DNA of 7,305 nucleotides from Ethanoligenens sp047722935 (GTDB lineage: Bacteria; Bacillota; Clostridia; Oscillospirales; Ethanoligenentaceae): assembly GCA_047722935.1 (NCBI GenBank), contig JBDNZS010000093.1, positions 1-7,305 on the forward strand, read 5' to 3'. Of this stretch, positions 1-4,960 are shown in pieces (position 1 is the stretch's first letter; each line of letters starts with the position of its first letter). The notes below the pieces were generated by a model. That model saw only the letters and a list, made by a program, of their open reading frames with translations. It was not told the DNA's origin and searched no databases. The position numbers were made by a program, and so were the translations under genes.

Positions 1-12
1 CTTATAATACAC

Positions 13-41
13 ATTATAATCCCATTTTGCTTGTCATTCAA
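13..41 (-). promoter_or_regulatory. Outward-facing sigma-70-type promoter at the left edge
   Basis: On the minus strand, TTGAAT (41 to 36) and a perfect TATAAT (18 to 13) are separated by 17 bases, which is ideal promoter geometry. It points left, out of the window, away from the recombinase. The -10 box lies inside the palindrome TTATAAT-ACAC-ATTATAA (2-19), which could be an operator. The promoter could serve a host gene next to the element or an element gene beyond the edge; the window does not show which. Confidence 0.5.
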
Positions 42-91
42 CTTGATCTTGAATTAAAAGTATGGAAAATAGTTAAAGAAAATCATTTTGG

Positions 92-106
92 GATAACCAG
101 GGTATC
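92..106. repeat. Imperfect palindrome next to the recombinase stop codon
   Basis: GATA-A-CC-A-GG-G-TATC is a 15-base palindrome with one mismatched pair, centred on base 99 and ending 9 bases short of the recombinase stop codon. Large serine recombinases often act on imperfect palindromes just beyond the end of their own gene, so this is a candidate attachment or crossover site. That is inference: the other element end and an empty site are not visible. Apart from this palindrome and the promoter at 13-41, I see nothing else in bases 1-114, and no terminator for the recombinase. Confidence 0.25.
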
Positions 107-114
107 ACGATAGA

Positions 115-1758
115 TCATTTGTTAATGTCGCCAACGAAATTATATGCAATCGTAACCTGCTGGATTTTTTCGCTGCTTTCCATGTGGGTCTCGCCCACGA
201 CAATTCTGTCGATCAACCGGTGGAGGATTGCTTCATCCAACTCCTTGATGGCTGCGTGTTGGCCAATTTCCTCCATAAACGTCCGCACATTCTTGCTGCG
301 GTCATCGGCACGGCTAAGAGCCTCCATGATTTCCTGTACCCGGTCTTTGCCCTGCACCTGCTCCTGTTCGAGTTGCTCCGTCATAACAACGAAGCGGCGT
401 TCCGTGAGGATGCCCTTTGACTTATCCTCATAAAGGCTCATAACCAACTGGTCAATTTCCTGACTACGCGCCATCAAGGCGTCCAACTCTTTTTTGAGCG
501 TTCCCGCATCGACAGTCTGCCGCAGCTCCAATTTCTTCGTGAGCTGGGCATAGAACGCATCCGAATCCTGCAACGCCTTTTGAGCGTGTTTTTGAATATC
601 GGCCAACACAAGATTATACAGGTCACGGGCTTCGATTTTGTGGCTGGTGCAGGCGTTTTTCCCCAGCCGGTTATAGGTGCGGCAAATATAATAGGCTTTG
701 TCGATGGGCTCCCGCTTCTTTTTTGTCGTGCGGTTGATATCCATGCGGCCCGCCCTCTCATACCGCACCTGCATGGCTTTTCCACAGGTTTCACAGTAGA
801 CCAGACCGTGAAACAGGTTGTAGAACGGACAGGCATTGCCCTGCATGATAGGCGGGCGGTGGTCGATCAGCTTTTGTACCCGTTCCCACTGCTCTTTGCT
901 GACGATAGCTTCATGGCAATTTTCAATGATTTCCCGTTTGTCACGGGGAACTAAATTATATGTATTGGAACGGATGGCCTTCTGGTGCGTTTTGCAGACG
1001 ACATGCGCACCGTAATAGACCGGGTTCCTCAATATCTGGCTGATCACGGAGCCGCCCCATGAGTAGTAATTAACGCTCGGATTCGCGTTGACCCGGCACC
1101 GGGTAATCGGCACTTTGTGTTCCAGCAAATATTTTGCAATCCGCATATTGCCCCAACCATCCGAAGCAAGGTCAAATATTTGCTTGACGGTGGATGCCGT
1201 CTGCGGGTCGAGAATCAAATGCCCGTGATCGTTCGGATCGCGAATCAGGCCGTAGGGCGTGGGGCCTCCCATGAATTTCCCCTGTTTCGAACGCGCCATC
1301 CATCCGGCCTGCACCTTTTTGGAAATGTCACGGCTATAAAGATCATTTAGAATGTTGCGAAAAGGGGTAATGTCAATCTCCTGCCGGTTCTGGCTGTCCA
1401 CGCCGTCCGTGAGAGCGATATACCGCACATTATGCCGGGGAAAGAAAATTTCGATGTAGCTGCCGGCTTCGATATAATTGCGCCCGAGACGGGAAAGGTC
1501 TTTGGTAATCACGCAGTTGACCTTGCCCGCCTCAATATCGGCAATCATCCGTTTGAAACCGGGACGGTTAAAATTGCGGCCCGTATATCCATCGTCCACA
1601 TAGAAAGCATACTCGCCCATGCCGTTCTTTTCGGCGTAATCTTTCAGCATGGCCTTTTGATTGCTGATGCTCATGCTTTCGTTATCGCGCCCGTCCTCGA
1701 TGGAAAGGCGGCAGTACAGGGCGGTGATGGGATGGATCAATTTATTTTTCCTGTTCAT
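115..1758 (-). CDS. Large serine recombinase (element integrase/excisionase)
   Basis: A 547-residue site-specific recombinase that should cut and rejoin DNA through a serine nucleophile to excise and integrate the element. The resolvase-type catalytic domain spans about residues 12-155: YCRLS puts the likely nucleophile at Ser19, and DLSRLGRNYIEAGSYIE (87-103) is the family's conserved arginine-containing block. The recombinase domain follows at about 165-305, then a zinc ribbon with cysteine pairs at C322/C325 and C359/C370. A Gln/Glu/Lys-rich coiled coil spans about 395-490, and a DUF4368-like tail ends the protein. The length suits the clostridial TnpX-like group. The start is fixed by AAGGAG (1772 to 1767) 8 bases upstream of ATG. 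A small ORF lies 45 bases upstream on the same strand. The gene appears intact. Its position at the outer edge fits an integrase next to an element end. Confidence 0.95.
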   Translation of the reverse strand: MNRKNKLIHPITALYCRLSIEDGRDNESMSISNQKAMLKDYAEKNGMGEYAFYVDDGYTGRNFNRPGFKRMIADIEAGKVNCVITKDLSRLGRNYIEAGSYIEIFFPRHNVRYIALTDGVDSQNRQEIDITPFRNILNDLYSRDISKKVQAGWMARSKQGKFMGGPTPYGLIRDPNDHGHLILDPQTASTVKQIFDLASDGWGNMRIAKYLLEHKVPITRCRVNANPSVNYYSWGGSVISQILRNPVYYGAHVVCKTHQKAIRSNTYNLVPRDKREIIENCHEAIVSKEQWERVQKLIDHRPPIMQGNACPFYNLFHGLVYCETCGKAMQVRYERAGRMDINRTTKKKREPIDKAYYICRTYNRLGKNACTSHKIEARDLYNLVLADIQKHAQKALQDSDAFYAQLTKKLELRQTVDAGTLKKELDALMARSQEIDQLVMSLYEDKSKGILTERRFVVMTEQLEQEQVQGKDRVQEIMEALSRADDRSKNVRTFMEEIGQHAAIKELDEAILHRLIDRIVVGETHMESSEKIQQVTIAYNFVGDINK

Positions 1759-1783
1759 TTTGGTTTCTCCTTAAATGAACAGG
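1750..1783 (-). promoter_or_regulatory. Hairpin burying the recombinase start codon
   Basis: A perfect 11-base inverted repeat, CCTGTTCATTT (1750-1760) and AAATGAACAGG (1773-1783), flanks the ribosome binding site. In the minus-strand RNA the start codon and codons 2-4 lie in the 3' arm of the stem, and AAGGAG sits in the 12-base loop. Folding should hinder initiation, so this is a plausible translational brake on recombinase synthesis. The pairing is seen directly; the regulatory role is inferred. Confidence 0.5.
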
Positions 1784-1803
1784 GACACGATACTGAAATT
1801 GTA

Positions 1804-2019
1804 TCACGCCCCCGGTCTTTTTTCAACGCTCTGCGACATTTTTCTGGATTTCTGTTCCATCCACTGCTCAAACTGTTGGCAGACGAGGTTTTCAACAATC
1901 TGCCGAAAAGCGGCCTGCATACTTTGGCTGCCGTGATACTCATGGACGACGATATAGCGGGGCTTCGTCCGAATGAATGTACGATGGACTGACGAGTGAC
2001 CTTGCGTCATTTTCTGCAT
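1804..2019 (-). CDS. Small basic protein upstream of the recombinase
   Basis: A 71-residue ORF ending 45 bases before the recombinase start, on the same strand. ATG is preceded by AAGGAA (2030 to 2025) with a 5-base spacer, so it looks translated. The centre reads RTKPRYIVVHEYHGSQSMQ, which suggests a short beta strand followed by a helix. The C-terminal third is charged (EQWMEQKSRKM). Small ORFs of this size are common just upstream of clostridial transposon recombinases, for example the TnpW type. I see only a loose resemblance, so I assign no function. It may be a recombination directionality factor or a regulator of the recombinase. The promoter must lie in the 97-base gap shared with the divergent toxin-antitoxin pair, but I could not place it confidently on this strand. 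Confidence 0.6.
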   Translation of the reverse strand: MQKMTQGHSSVHRTFIRTKPRYIVVHEYHGSQSMQAAFRQIVENLVCQQFEQWMEQKSRKMSQSVEKRPGA

Positions 2020-2058
2020 AGGCGTTCCTTTCTAATTGCCAATAATTTGTGCTGTGTA

Positions 2059-2108
2059 TTGCATATTTCGTGCGAACAGCATATACTATCCTTAGAGAGC
2101 CAAAGGAG
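2059..2108 (+). promoter_or_regulatory. Promoter, candidate operator and RBS of the toxin-antitoxin pair
   Basis: TTGCAT (2059-2064) and TATACT (2082-2087) are 17 bases apart, and AAGGAG (2103-2108) lies 8 bases before the antitoxin ATG. The palindrome TTCG-TG-CGAA (2067-2076) sits between the -35 and -10 boxes. GCATAT occurs twice (2061-2066 and 2079-2084), an 18-base direct repeat. RelB/DinJ ribbon-helix-helix antitoxins typically repress their own promoter, so the palindrome is the best operator candidate. Confidence 0.55.
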
Positions 2109-2116
2109 ATGATTGT

Positions 2117-2398
2117 ATGGCTGATACGAATTCCACTAACATCAGCATTCGCATGGACACGGATTTGAAGGCACAGGCGGATGCCCTTTTTGCGGAACTG
2201 GGGATGAATCTCTCCACGGCGTTTAACATTTTCGTTCGCCAGTCGATTCGGGAGGGCCGAATTCCTTTTGATATTTCGCTCAACCAGCCGAACGCCGAAA
2301 CGGTAGCGGCGTTGCTGGAGGCGGAAAGGATTGCGAAAGACCCGAGCGTAAAAGGGTATACTGATCTGAATCAGCTTTTCGCAGACCTGAAAAAATGA
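2117..2398 (+). CDS. dinJ: RelB/DinJ-family antitoxin
   Basis: A 93-residue antitoxin of the RelB/DinJ type. Residues about 8-50 (NISIRMDTDLKAQADALF, then a helix through GMNLSTAFNIFVRQ) form the ribbon-helix-helix DNA-binding and dimerization unit, followed by the family's REGRIPFDI signature. The C-terminal part (about 55-93) is acidic and helical and should wrap and neutralise the toxin. The gene shares ATGA with the toxin gene (2395-2398), so the two are probably translationally coupled. The complex should autorepress at the palindrome at 2067-2076. It is the only plus-strand operon in the window and lies exactly at the point where the relaxase gene is broken. Confidence 0.92.
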   Translation: MADTNSTNISIRMDTDLKAQADALFAELGMNLSTAFNIFVRQSIREGRIPFDISLNQPNAETVAALLEAERIAKDPSVKGYTDLNQLFADLKK

Positions 2399-2676
2399 AG
2401 TACACCGTCAAATTCACTTCAAAATTCAAAAAGGACTACAAGCTTGCGATCAAGCGGGGCTATCCGATTAAGCTGTTGGAGGATGCCGTTGCGCTGCTTG
2501 CCGATGGGCTGCCGCTTTCCGAAAAGTATGTGGATCATGCCTTGTCGGGAAATTGGGTTTCCTATCGGGAATGCCACATTCAAGGTGATTGGCTGCTGGT
2601 TTATCGGGTAAAGAACGATATACTTGTCCTGACCTTATCCCGCACCGGCACCCATGCAGATCTGTTTGGGAAATGA
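2395..2676 (+). CDS. yafQ: YafQ-type mRNA interferase toxin
   Basis: A 93-residue RelE-superfamily toxin of the YafQ branch, a ribosome-dependent endoribonuclease that cuts translated mRNA. The YafQ active-site pattern is complete: H48 in DHAL, E59-C-H61 in YRECH, D65-W66 in GDWLLVY, H87 in RTGTHADLF and F91. E. coli YafQ has Asp where this protein has Glu59; the other key residues match. The length is normal and the C-terminus (ADLFGK) is typical, so the toxin appears intact. Its start overlaps the antitoxin stop (ATGA). The last 42 bases overlap, antisense, the broken end of the relaxase ORF, and there is no room for a separate terminator before it. The likely role is stabilising the element by post-segregational killing. 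Confidence 0.93.
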   Translation: MKYTVKFTSKFKKDYKLAIKRGYPIKLLEDAVALLADGLPLSEKYVDHALSGNWVSYRECHIQGDWLLVYRVKNDILVLTLSRTGTHADLFGK

Positions 2677-3267
2677 AATGCCGCAACACGGCCAATATTG
2701 ACGAGGGGGGGTGACGTTCCAGTCGGTGATGTTGACCCGATGGCTCTTGAACTCGCCACTGGGGAGCCGGATGCGTTGACCGCGCGTGTCAAGGCCGTAC
2801 TCCTTCCGGCACTTCGCCCCCCATTCGCCGTTTTCCAGAATCGGGCGCAGGGTGAGCATGATATGTGCATGTGCGTTTCCGTCGCCTTTATCATGAATGG
2901 AGTAATCCACGCACATTCCGGCGGCAACGAAAATATCATGCACATATTTGCTTACAAGCTGGATTTGCGAGCGTCGGTCAATCTCTGCCGGAAGCGCAAT
3001 CTCGATTTCACGGGCAAGCTGGGCGTTACGGCTTTTTTCTGACTGCTCTGCACTGTTCCAAAGGGTGGAACGGTCGGAGAACTCCGGCGGGGCATGGGCT
3101 GGAAGAAGAATTTCCGAATATACCACACCGCCCTTTTTCGTATAATCGTGGGTGATGCCGTCCCACTCGTTTGTGAGCCTTTGCCCGCTGCGATAAGCGG
3201 CGGCGGCAACGGCGCTCCGCCCCTGACTGCGTTTGATAATTTTGATGCTGCAATGATAGATAGCCAT
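2635..3267 (-). pseudogene. mobA: MobA/MobL (MOBQ-class) relaxase, 3' end lost
   Basis: The start is ATG at 3267, with GGAGG (3281 to 3277) 9 bases upstream, giving a 210-residue ORF. MAIYHCSIKIIKR and AAAAYRSG are the MobA/MobL opening, with the likely nicking tyrosine at Y25. HDKGDGNAHAHIM (125-137) is the metal-binding histidine motif. Family resemblance continues to about TDWN (residue 184, base 2716) and then stops. The last 26 residues look random, and the stop codon lies inside the oppositely oriented toxin gene. Relatives normally continue for hundreds of residues, so about half or more of the protein is missing. The catalytic core is largely present, so residual nicking activity cannot be excluded. 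The breakpoint lies between the toxin stop (2676) and about 2715, at a run of seven G (2705-2711). Confidence 0.85.
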
Positions 3268-3294
3268 AGGCAAAATCCTCCCGCTGGCGGGTAC

Positions 3295-3350
3295 AAAAAA
3301 CCTCATGCCGCATCGGATTCTCCGCAGAGAATTCGATGTGGCATGAGGTT
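3295..3350 (-). terminator. Long hairpin with U-tract just upstream of mobA
   Basis: Arms 3299-3322 and 3327-3350 (24 bases each, 22 complementary, loop CGCA) are followed on the minus strand by six T (3300 to 3295). This is the form of an intrinsic terminator or attenuator between the upstream mobilization genes and mobA. The stem is far longer than most terminators need, and it lies between oriT and the relaxase start, so a structural role in transfer is also possible. Confidence 0.6.
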
Positions 3351-3363
3351 GCACAAGAGTTTT

Positions 3364-3398
3364 GGAGGGCGTAGCCCTCCATCGCGCCCGAAGGGCGC
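3364..3398. repeat. Two tandem GC-rich hairpins next to oriT
   Basis: GGAGGGC-GTA-GCCCTCC (3364-3380) and GCGCCC-GAA-GGGCGC (3384-3398) are perfect stems with 3-base loops, 3 bases apart. They sit between the long hairpin at 3299-3350 and the oriT-like repeat at 3421. Closely packed inverted repeats are typical of oriT regions, where they bind accessory proteins or help the transferred strand fold. Confidence 0.55.
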
Positions 3399-3420
3399 AA
3401 CGGCCTCGCAGAGCGCACAG

Positions 3421-3448
3421 CACCCGTCAGGGTGTATAAGTGCGCACT
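3421..3448 (+). other. oriT: Candidate oriT with MOBQ-type nic sequence
   Basis: The inverted repeat CACCC-GTCA-GGGTG (3421-3434) is followed two bases later by TAAGTGCGC (3437-3445). This is the layout of MOBQ-type origins such as pIP501 and RSF1010, in which a relaxase-binding inverted repeat precedes TAAGTGCGC or TAAATGCGC and the nick falls just after it. By analogy the nick is on the plus strand near 3445-3447. The transferred strand would lead rightward into the sigma-like and cargo genes and carry mobA last. Its position between the DUF3847-like gene and a MobA/MobL gene supports the call. Confidence 0.7.
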
Positions 3449-3461
3449 CCGTGACTGCCGG

Positions 3462-3701
3462 TTATCCTGCGCCCCCGTTAGGACGCAATAAAGTTTGTAA
3501 AAATGCTTTGACCTGCTCGCCCGACATGGGCACGGTATCGGGGAACTCGCTTTCCAAAATGGCCCCGTGCTCAATGAGACGGTGCGTTCGCGCTTTGCGC
3601 TCCGCATTGACCTTTCGGTTGAGTAGAATCTTCTGCCGGTTTTCAAGCTGGCGGATTTTCTCCCGCACGGCTTCCGGATCTGGTTTTTGTGATGCTGCCA
3701 T
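3462..3701 (-). CDS. DUF3847-like small mobilization-associated protein
   Basis: A 79-residue, mostly helical, highly charged protein. The centre RKARTHRLIEHGAILES (36-52) is the hallmark of DUF3847 proteins, which are repeatedly found upstream of MobA/MobL relaxases in clostridial elements. Residues about 8-40 (EAVREKIRQLENRQK onward) look like a coiled coil. The start lies 9 bases after the upstream sigma-like gene; the GGAG at 3717 to 3714 overlaps that gene's last codons and stop, at a rather long 12-base spacing. The stop lies only 13 bases from the predicted nic, so it may be an oriT-binding accessory protein (MobC-like role). That role is inferred from position. Confidence 0.75.
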   Translation of the reverse strand: MAASQKPDPEAVREKIRQLENRQKILLNRKVNAERKARTHRLIEHGAILESEFPDTVPMSGEQVKAFLQTLLRPNGGAG

Positions 3702-3710
3702 AATACATAA

Positions 3711-4142
3711 TCACTCCAGCCATTTTTTCTTTTCAAAGTAACGTCGGAGATTTTTAAGCCCTGCTTGAATGGTAGAGCAAACGCCGGTTTCCTTCACTCC
3801 CTCGGCATGGGCAATCTCGATTTTTTTCATACCGAGAATGTAATGCGCATAGACGCGCCGTGCCTGAATCGGCGGCAAATGCTCAAATGCTTCTCGGAGC
3901 TGCTCCGTCGAAACCTTTTTCATATGGATTTCTTCGGGAGATAGCCCGAATTGAAGGATGCTGTTTTCGATTCCTTCACCGTAATCCAACGAGTAATAGG
4001 CTTTGTGATACCAGACCCGATGGCGGTAATTATCTTCCTGCCGGTGGGCCTGCAAAAAAGCGTCGGCCACTTCTTCGGATACCTCCATAAATTGATCTTT
4101 TGTGAGAAACGGGTAATATTTGCGTAGGTTGATGATCGGCAT
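3711..4142 (-). CDS. Sigma-70 region-4-like helix-turn-helix protein
   Basis: A 143-residue protein. A TTG at 4157 would give five extra residues, but the GGAGG at 4155 to 4151 fits ATG at 4142 with an 8-base gap, so I chose MPIINLRKYYPF as the N-terminus. Residues about 80-135 (EQLREAFEHLPPIQARRVYAHYILGMKKIEIAHAEGV, followed by a recognition-like helix) match sigma-70 region 4, which contacts -35 elements. The family's region 2 is not evident, so it may be an activator-like or partial sigma factor rather than a full one. The conserved YHKAYYSLDYGEGIEN stretch (45-60) is typical of proteins in clostridial conjugative elements. The gene lies directly upstream of the DUF3847-like gene, apparently in one operon, and probably regulates mobilization genes. 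The 111 bases upstream contain an imperfect CAG/CTG-rich hairpin (about 4168-4198) but no clear promoter. Confidence 0.75.
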   Translation of the reverse strand: MPIINLRKYYPFLTKDQFMEVSEEVADAFLQAHRQEDNYRHRVWYHKAYYSLDYGEGIENSILQFGLSPEEIHMKKVSTEQLREAFEHLPPIQARRVYAHYILGMKKIEIAHAEGVKETGVCSTIQAGLKNLRRYFEKKKWLE

Positions 4143-4253
4143 ATGGCTGACCTCCAAACGGCAAAAGGGGCAGACAGCTTGAAACTGCCTGTCCCTCTTG
4201 CGTGTGATAGGGCACAGAACCCTTTACCGAGTAGCCTAAAAATGGGATCTCGC

Positions 4254-4658
4254 TTACCCAGCTTGCAAAGCGTGTTTCACTTTTCGTCTGACCGCGTCAA
4301 CGCTCTTAAGGATAGCGGACTTGGAGCAGCCGCAGATGTTACCAATCTGGGAACAACTGAGCCCCTCCAAAGCGAAAAGCAGAAAGCGTCTGCGTTGCTT
4401 CGCCGTGCAGCCTTCCAGCGTCGTCATAATCTTCCGGAGGGTTTCTCTGCGGCAGAGCCAATCCTCCGGCGTTTCATAATAGCTCCGGCTGCACTCATGA
4501 GCAATAATGTATTCGTCAAACTCGCGTCCGTCCCAGTGGCGGCGTTTTTCATGGGCAAGGTTTTCGTCCTTGTGATCTGCGCGATCCATGTAGGAAAAAA
4601 CATCGACAGATACGTCAACAGCCACGATTTGCCCGTTGACTTTGATATGTACTTCCAT
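4254..4658 (-). CDS. Second sigma-70 region-4-like helix-turn-helix protein
   Basis: A 134-residue protein from ATG 4658. The frame is open further upstream to 4787, but that part runs through a terminator and lacks an RBS, whereas AAAGG (4676 to 4672) precedes ATG 4658. The N-terminus is beta-rich (MEVHIKVNGQIVAVDVSVDV). Next comes KRRHWDGREFDEYI (38-51), a motif seen in sigma-like proteins of clostridial integrative elements. A C-terminal helix-turn-helix (about 84-127: CTAKQRRRFLLFALEGLSCSQIGNICGCSKSAILKSVDAVRRK) resembles sigma-70 region 4.2. It lies upstream of the other sigma-like gene on the same strand. Having two divergent copies suggests a small regulatory cascade for mobilization or excision. 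No anti-sigma factor is visible. Confidence 0.75.
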   Translation of the reverse strand: MEVHIKVNGQIVAVDVSVDVFSYMDRADHKDENLAHEKRRHWDGREFDEYIIAHECSRSYYETPEDWLCRRETLRKIMTTLEGCTAKQRRRFLLFALEGLSCSQIGNICGCSKSAILKSVDAVRRKVKHALQAG

Positions 4659-4666
4659 GACTTTCC

Positions 4667-4703
4667 CATCCTTTCCGAATCGGTTGAACATTCGGAAAGG
4701 GTG
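4667..4703 (-). promoter_or_regulatory. Hairpin covering the RBS of the second sigma-like gene
   Basis: CTTTCCGAAT (4671-4680) and ATTCGGAAAG (4690-4699) are perfect arms around a 9-base loop. The stem extends to 4667-4680/4690-4703 with one weak pair. In the minus-strand RNA the AAAGG ribosome binding site is inside the 3' arm, 8-13 bases before ATG 4658. Formation would hide it. It could equally be a dyad operator at the DNA level. Confidence 0.45.
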
Positions 4704-4745
4704 ACGGGAGGCGAACGACAATGGAATAAAGAAGCGGATGAATAC

Positions 4746-4781
4746 AAAAAAATGCCCAATGGGAGAGTGTCCCAAAGGGCA
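4746..4781 (-). terminator. Intrinsic terminator closing the micro-ORF unit
   Basis: On the minus strand, TGCCC-TT-TGGGA, loop CACTC, TCCCA-TT-GGGCA forms a 10-pair stem with a symmetric TT/TT internal loop, followed by seven T (4752 to 4746). It begins 20 bases after the stop of the hydrophobic micro-ORF at 4801 and lies upstream of the sigma-like gene. The layout argues that the 4801-5196 segment is a transcription unit of its own. Confidence 0.8.
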
Positions 4782-4800
4782 AGACAAATGTCGTTATAAT

Positions 4801-4869
4801 TTATACGATGCTGATTAGGGCCAGAATGACCCCCAATGGATAATACGGCTTTTTTTGAGACATCAACAT
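4801..4869 (-). CDS. Hydrophobic micropeptide ORF (20-22 aa)
   Basis: The ORF reads MLMSQKKPYYP followed by LGVILALISIV: a lysine-bearing head and a short apolar tail that could insert in the membrane. Starts at 4869 or 4863 are possible. The second overlaps, as TGATG, the stop of a 16-codon ORF (4863-4913), which in turn overlaps the 18-codon ORF at 4898-4954, so all three could be translationally coupled. Neither start has a good Shine-Dalgarno site. The frame is open upstream to 4926 (RPDRPTTDFIRQ precedes the first Met) without a start codon, so a +1 frameshift from the 18-codon ORF would give a 50-residue product. The stop lies 20 bases before a strong terminator. I do not recognise a family; small membrane regulator or toxin-like peptide are possibilities only. 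Confidence 0.35.
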   Translation of the reverse strand: MLMSQKKPYYPLGVILALISIV

Positions 4870-4897
4870 CTGTCGGATAAAATCTGTTGTCGGCCGG

Positions 4898-4954
4898 TCA
4901 GGCCTGGCCGCATGACAGCGGCCGAATTACTTTTATAAGAACTTGAATGCGCAT
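4898..4954 (-). CDS. 18-codon leader-type ORF with strong RBS
   Basis: The ORF reads MRIQVLIKVIRPLSCGQA. GGAGG (4966 to 4962) with a 7-base spacer before ATG 4954 is one of the best ribosome binding sites in the window, which is why I list so short an ORF. That RBS is enclosed in the hairpin at 4961-4986. A second hairpin (GGCCGC-N6-GCGGCC, 4906-4923) covers its 3' half and holds the ATG (4913) of the next overlapping ORF. It could be a leader peptide or the first part of a frameshifted 50-residue protein. Confidence 0.4.
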   Translation of the reverse strand: MRIQVLIKVIRPLSCGQA

Positions 4955-4960
4955 AAAGGG

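Noticed and set aside
1432..1992. 186-codon plus-strand ORF
   Set aside because: Antisense to the recombinase 5' end and the small upstream ORF; no RBS and no recognisable motif.
3299..3350. CRISPR-like or transposon-end repeat
   Set aside because: It is a single hairpin with a 4-base loop and a U-tract on one side; there is no second copy and no spacer pattern in the window.
3026..3741. Long ORFs on both strands across the oriT region
   Set aside because: They read through the hairpins and oriT repeat and overlap the DUF3847-like and mobA genes in other frames, as expected of GC-rich shadows.
4030..4215. GTG-initiated minus-strand ORF overlapping the start of the first sigma-like gene
   Set aside because: A weak AAAGGG lies before it and it could be a leader peptide, but most of it is out of frame within the sigma-like gene, and the GGAGG at 4155-4151 clearly serves ATG 4142 instead.
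4143..4799. 218-codon plus-strand ORF
   Set aside because: Lies antisense to the second sigma-like gene and across its control hairpin and terminator; its composition is not protein-like.
4424..4897. Long open frame on the minus strand following the TGA of the 18-codon ORF
   Set aside because: It runs straight through the terminator at 4746-4781 and then overlaps the well-supported sigma-like gene in another frame; it has no RBS of its own.
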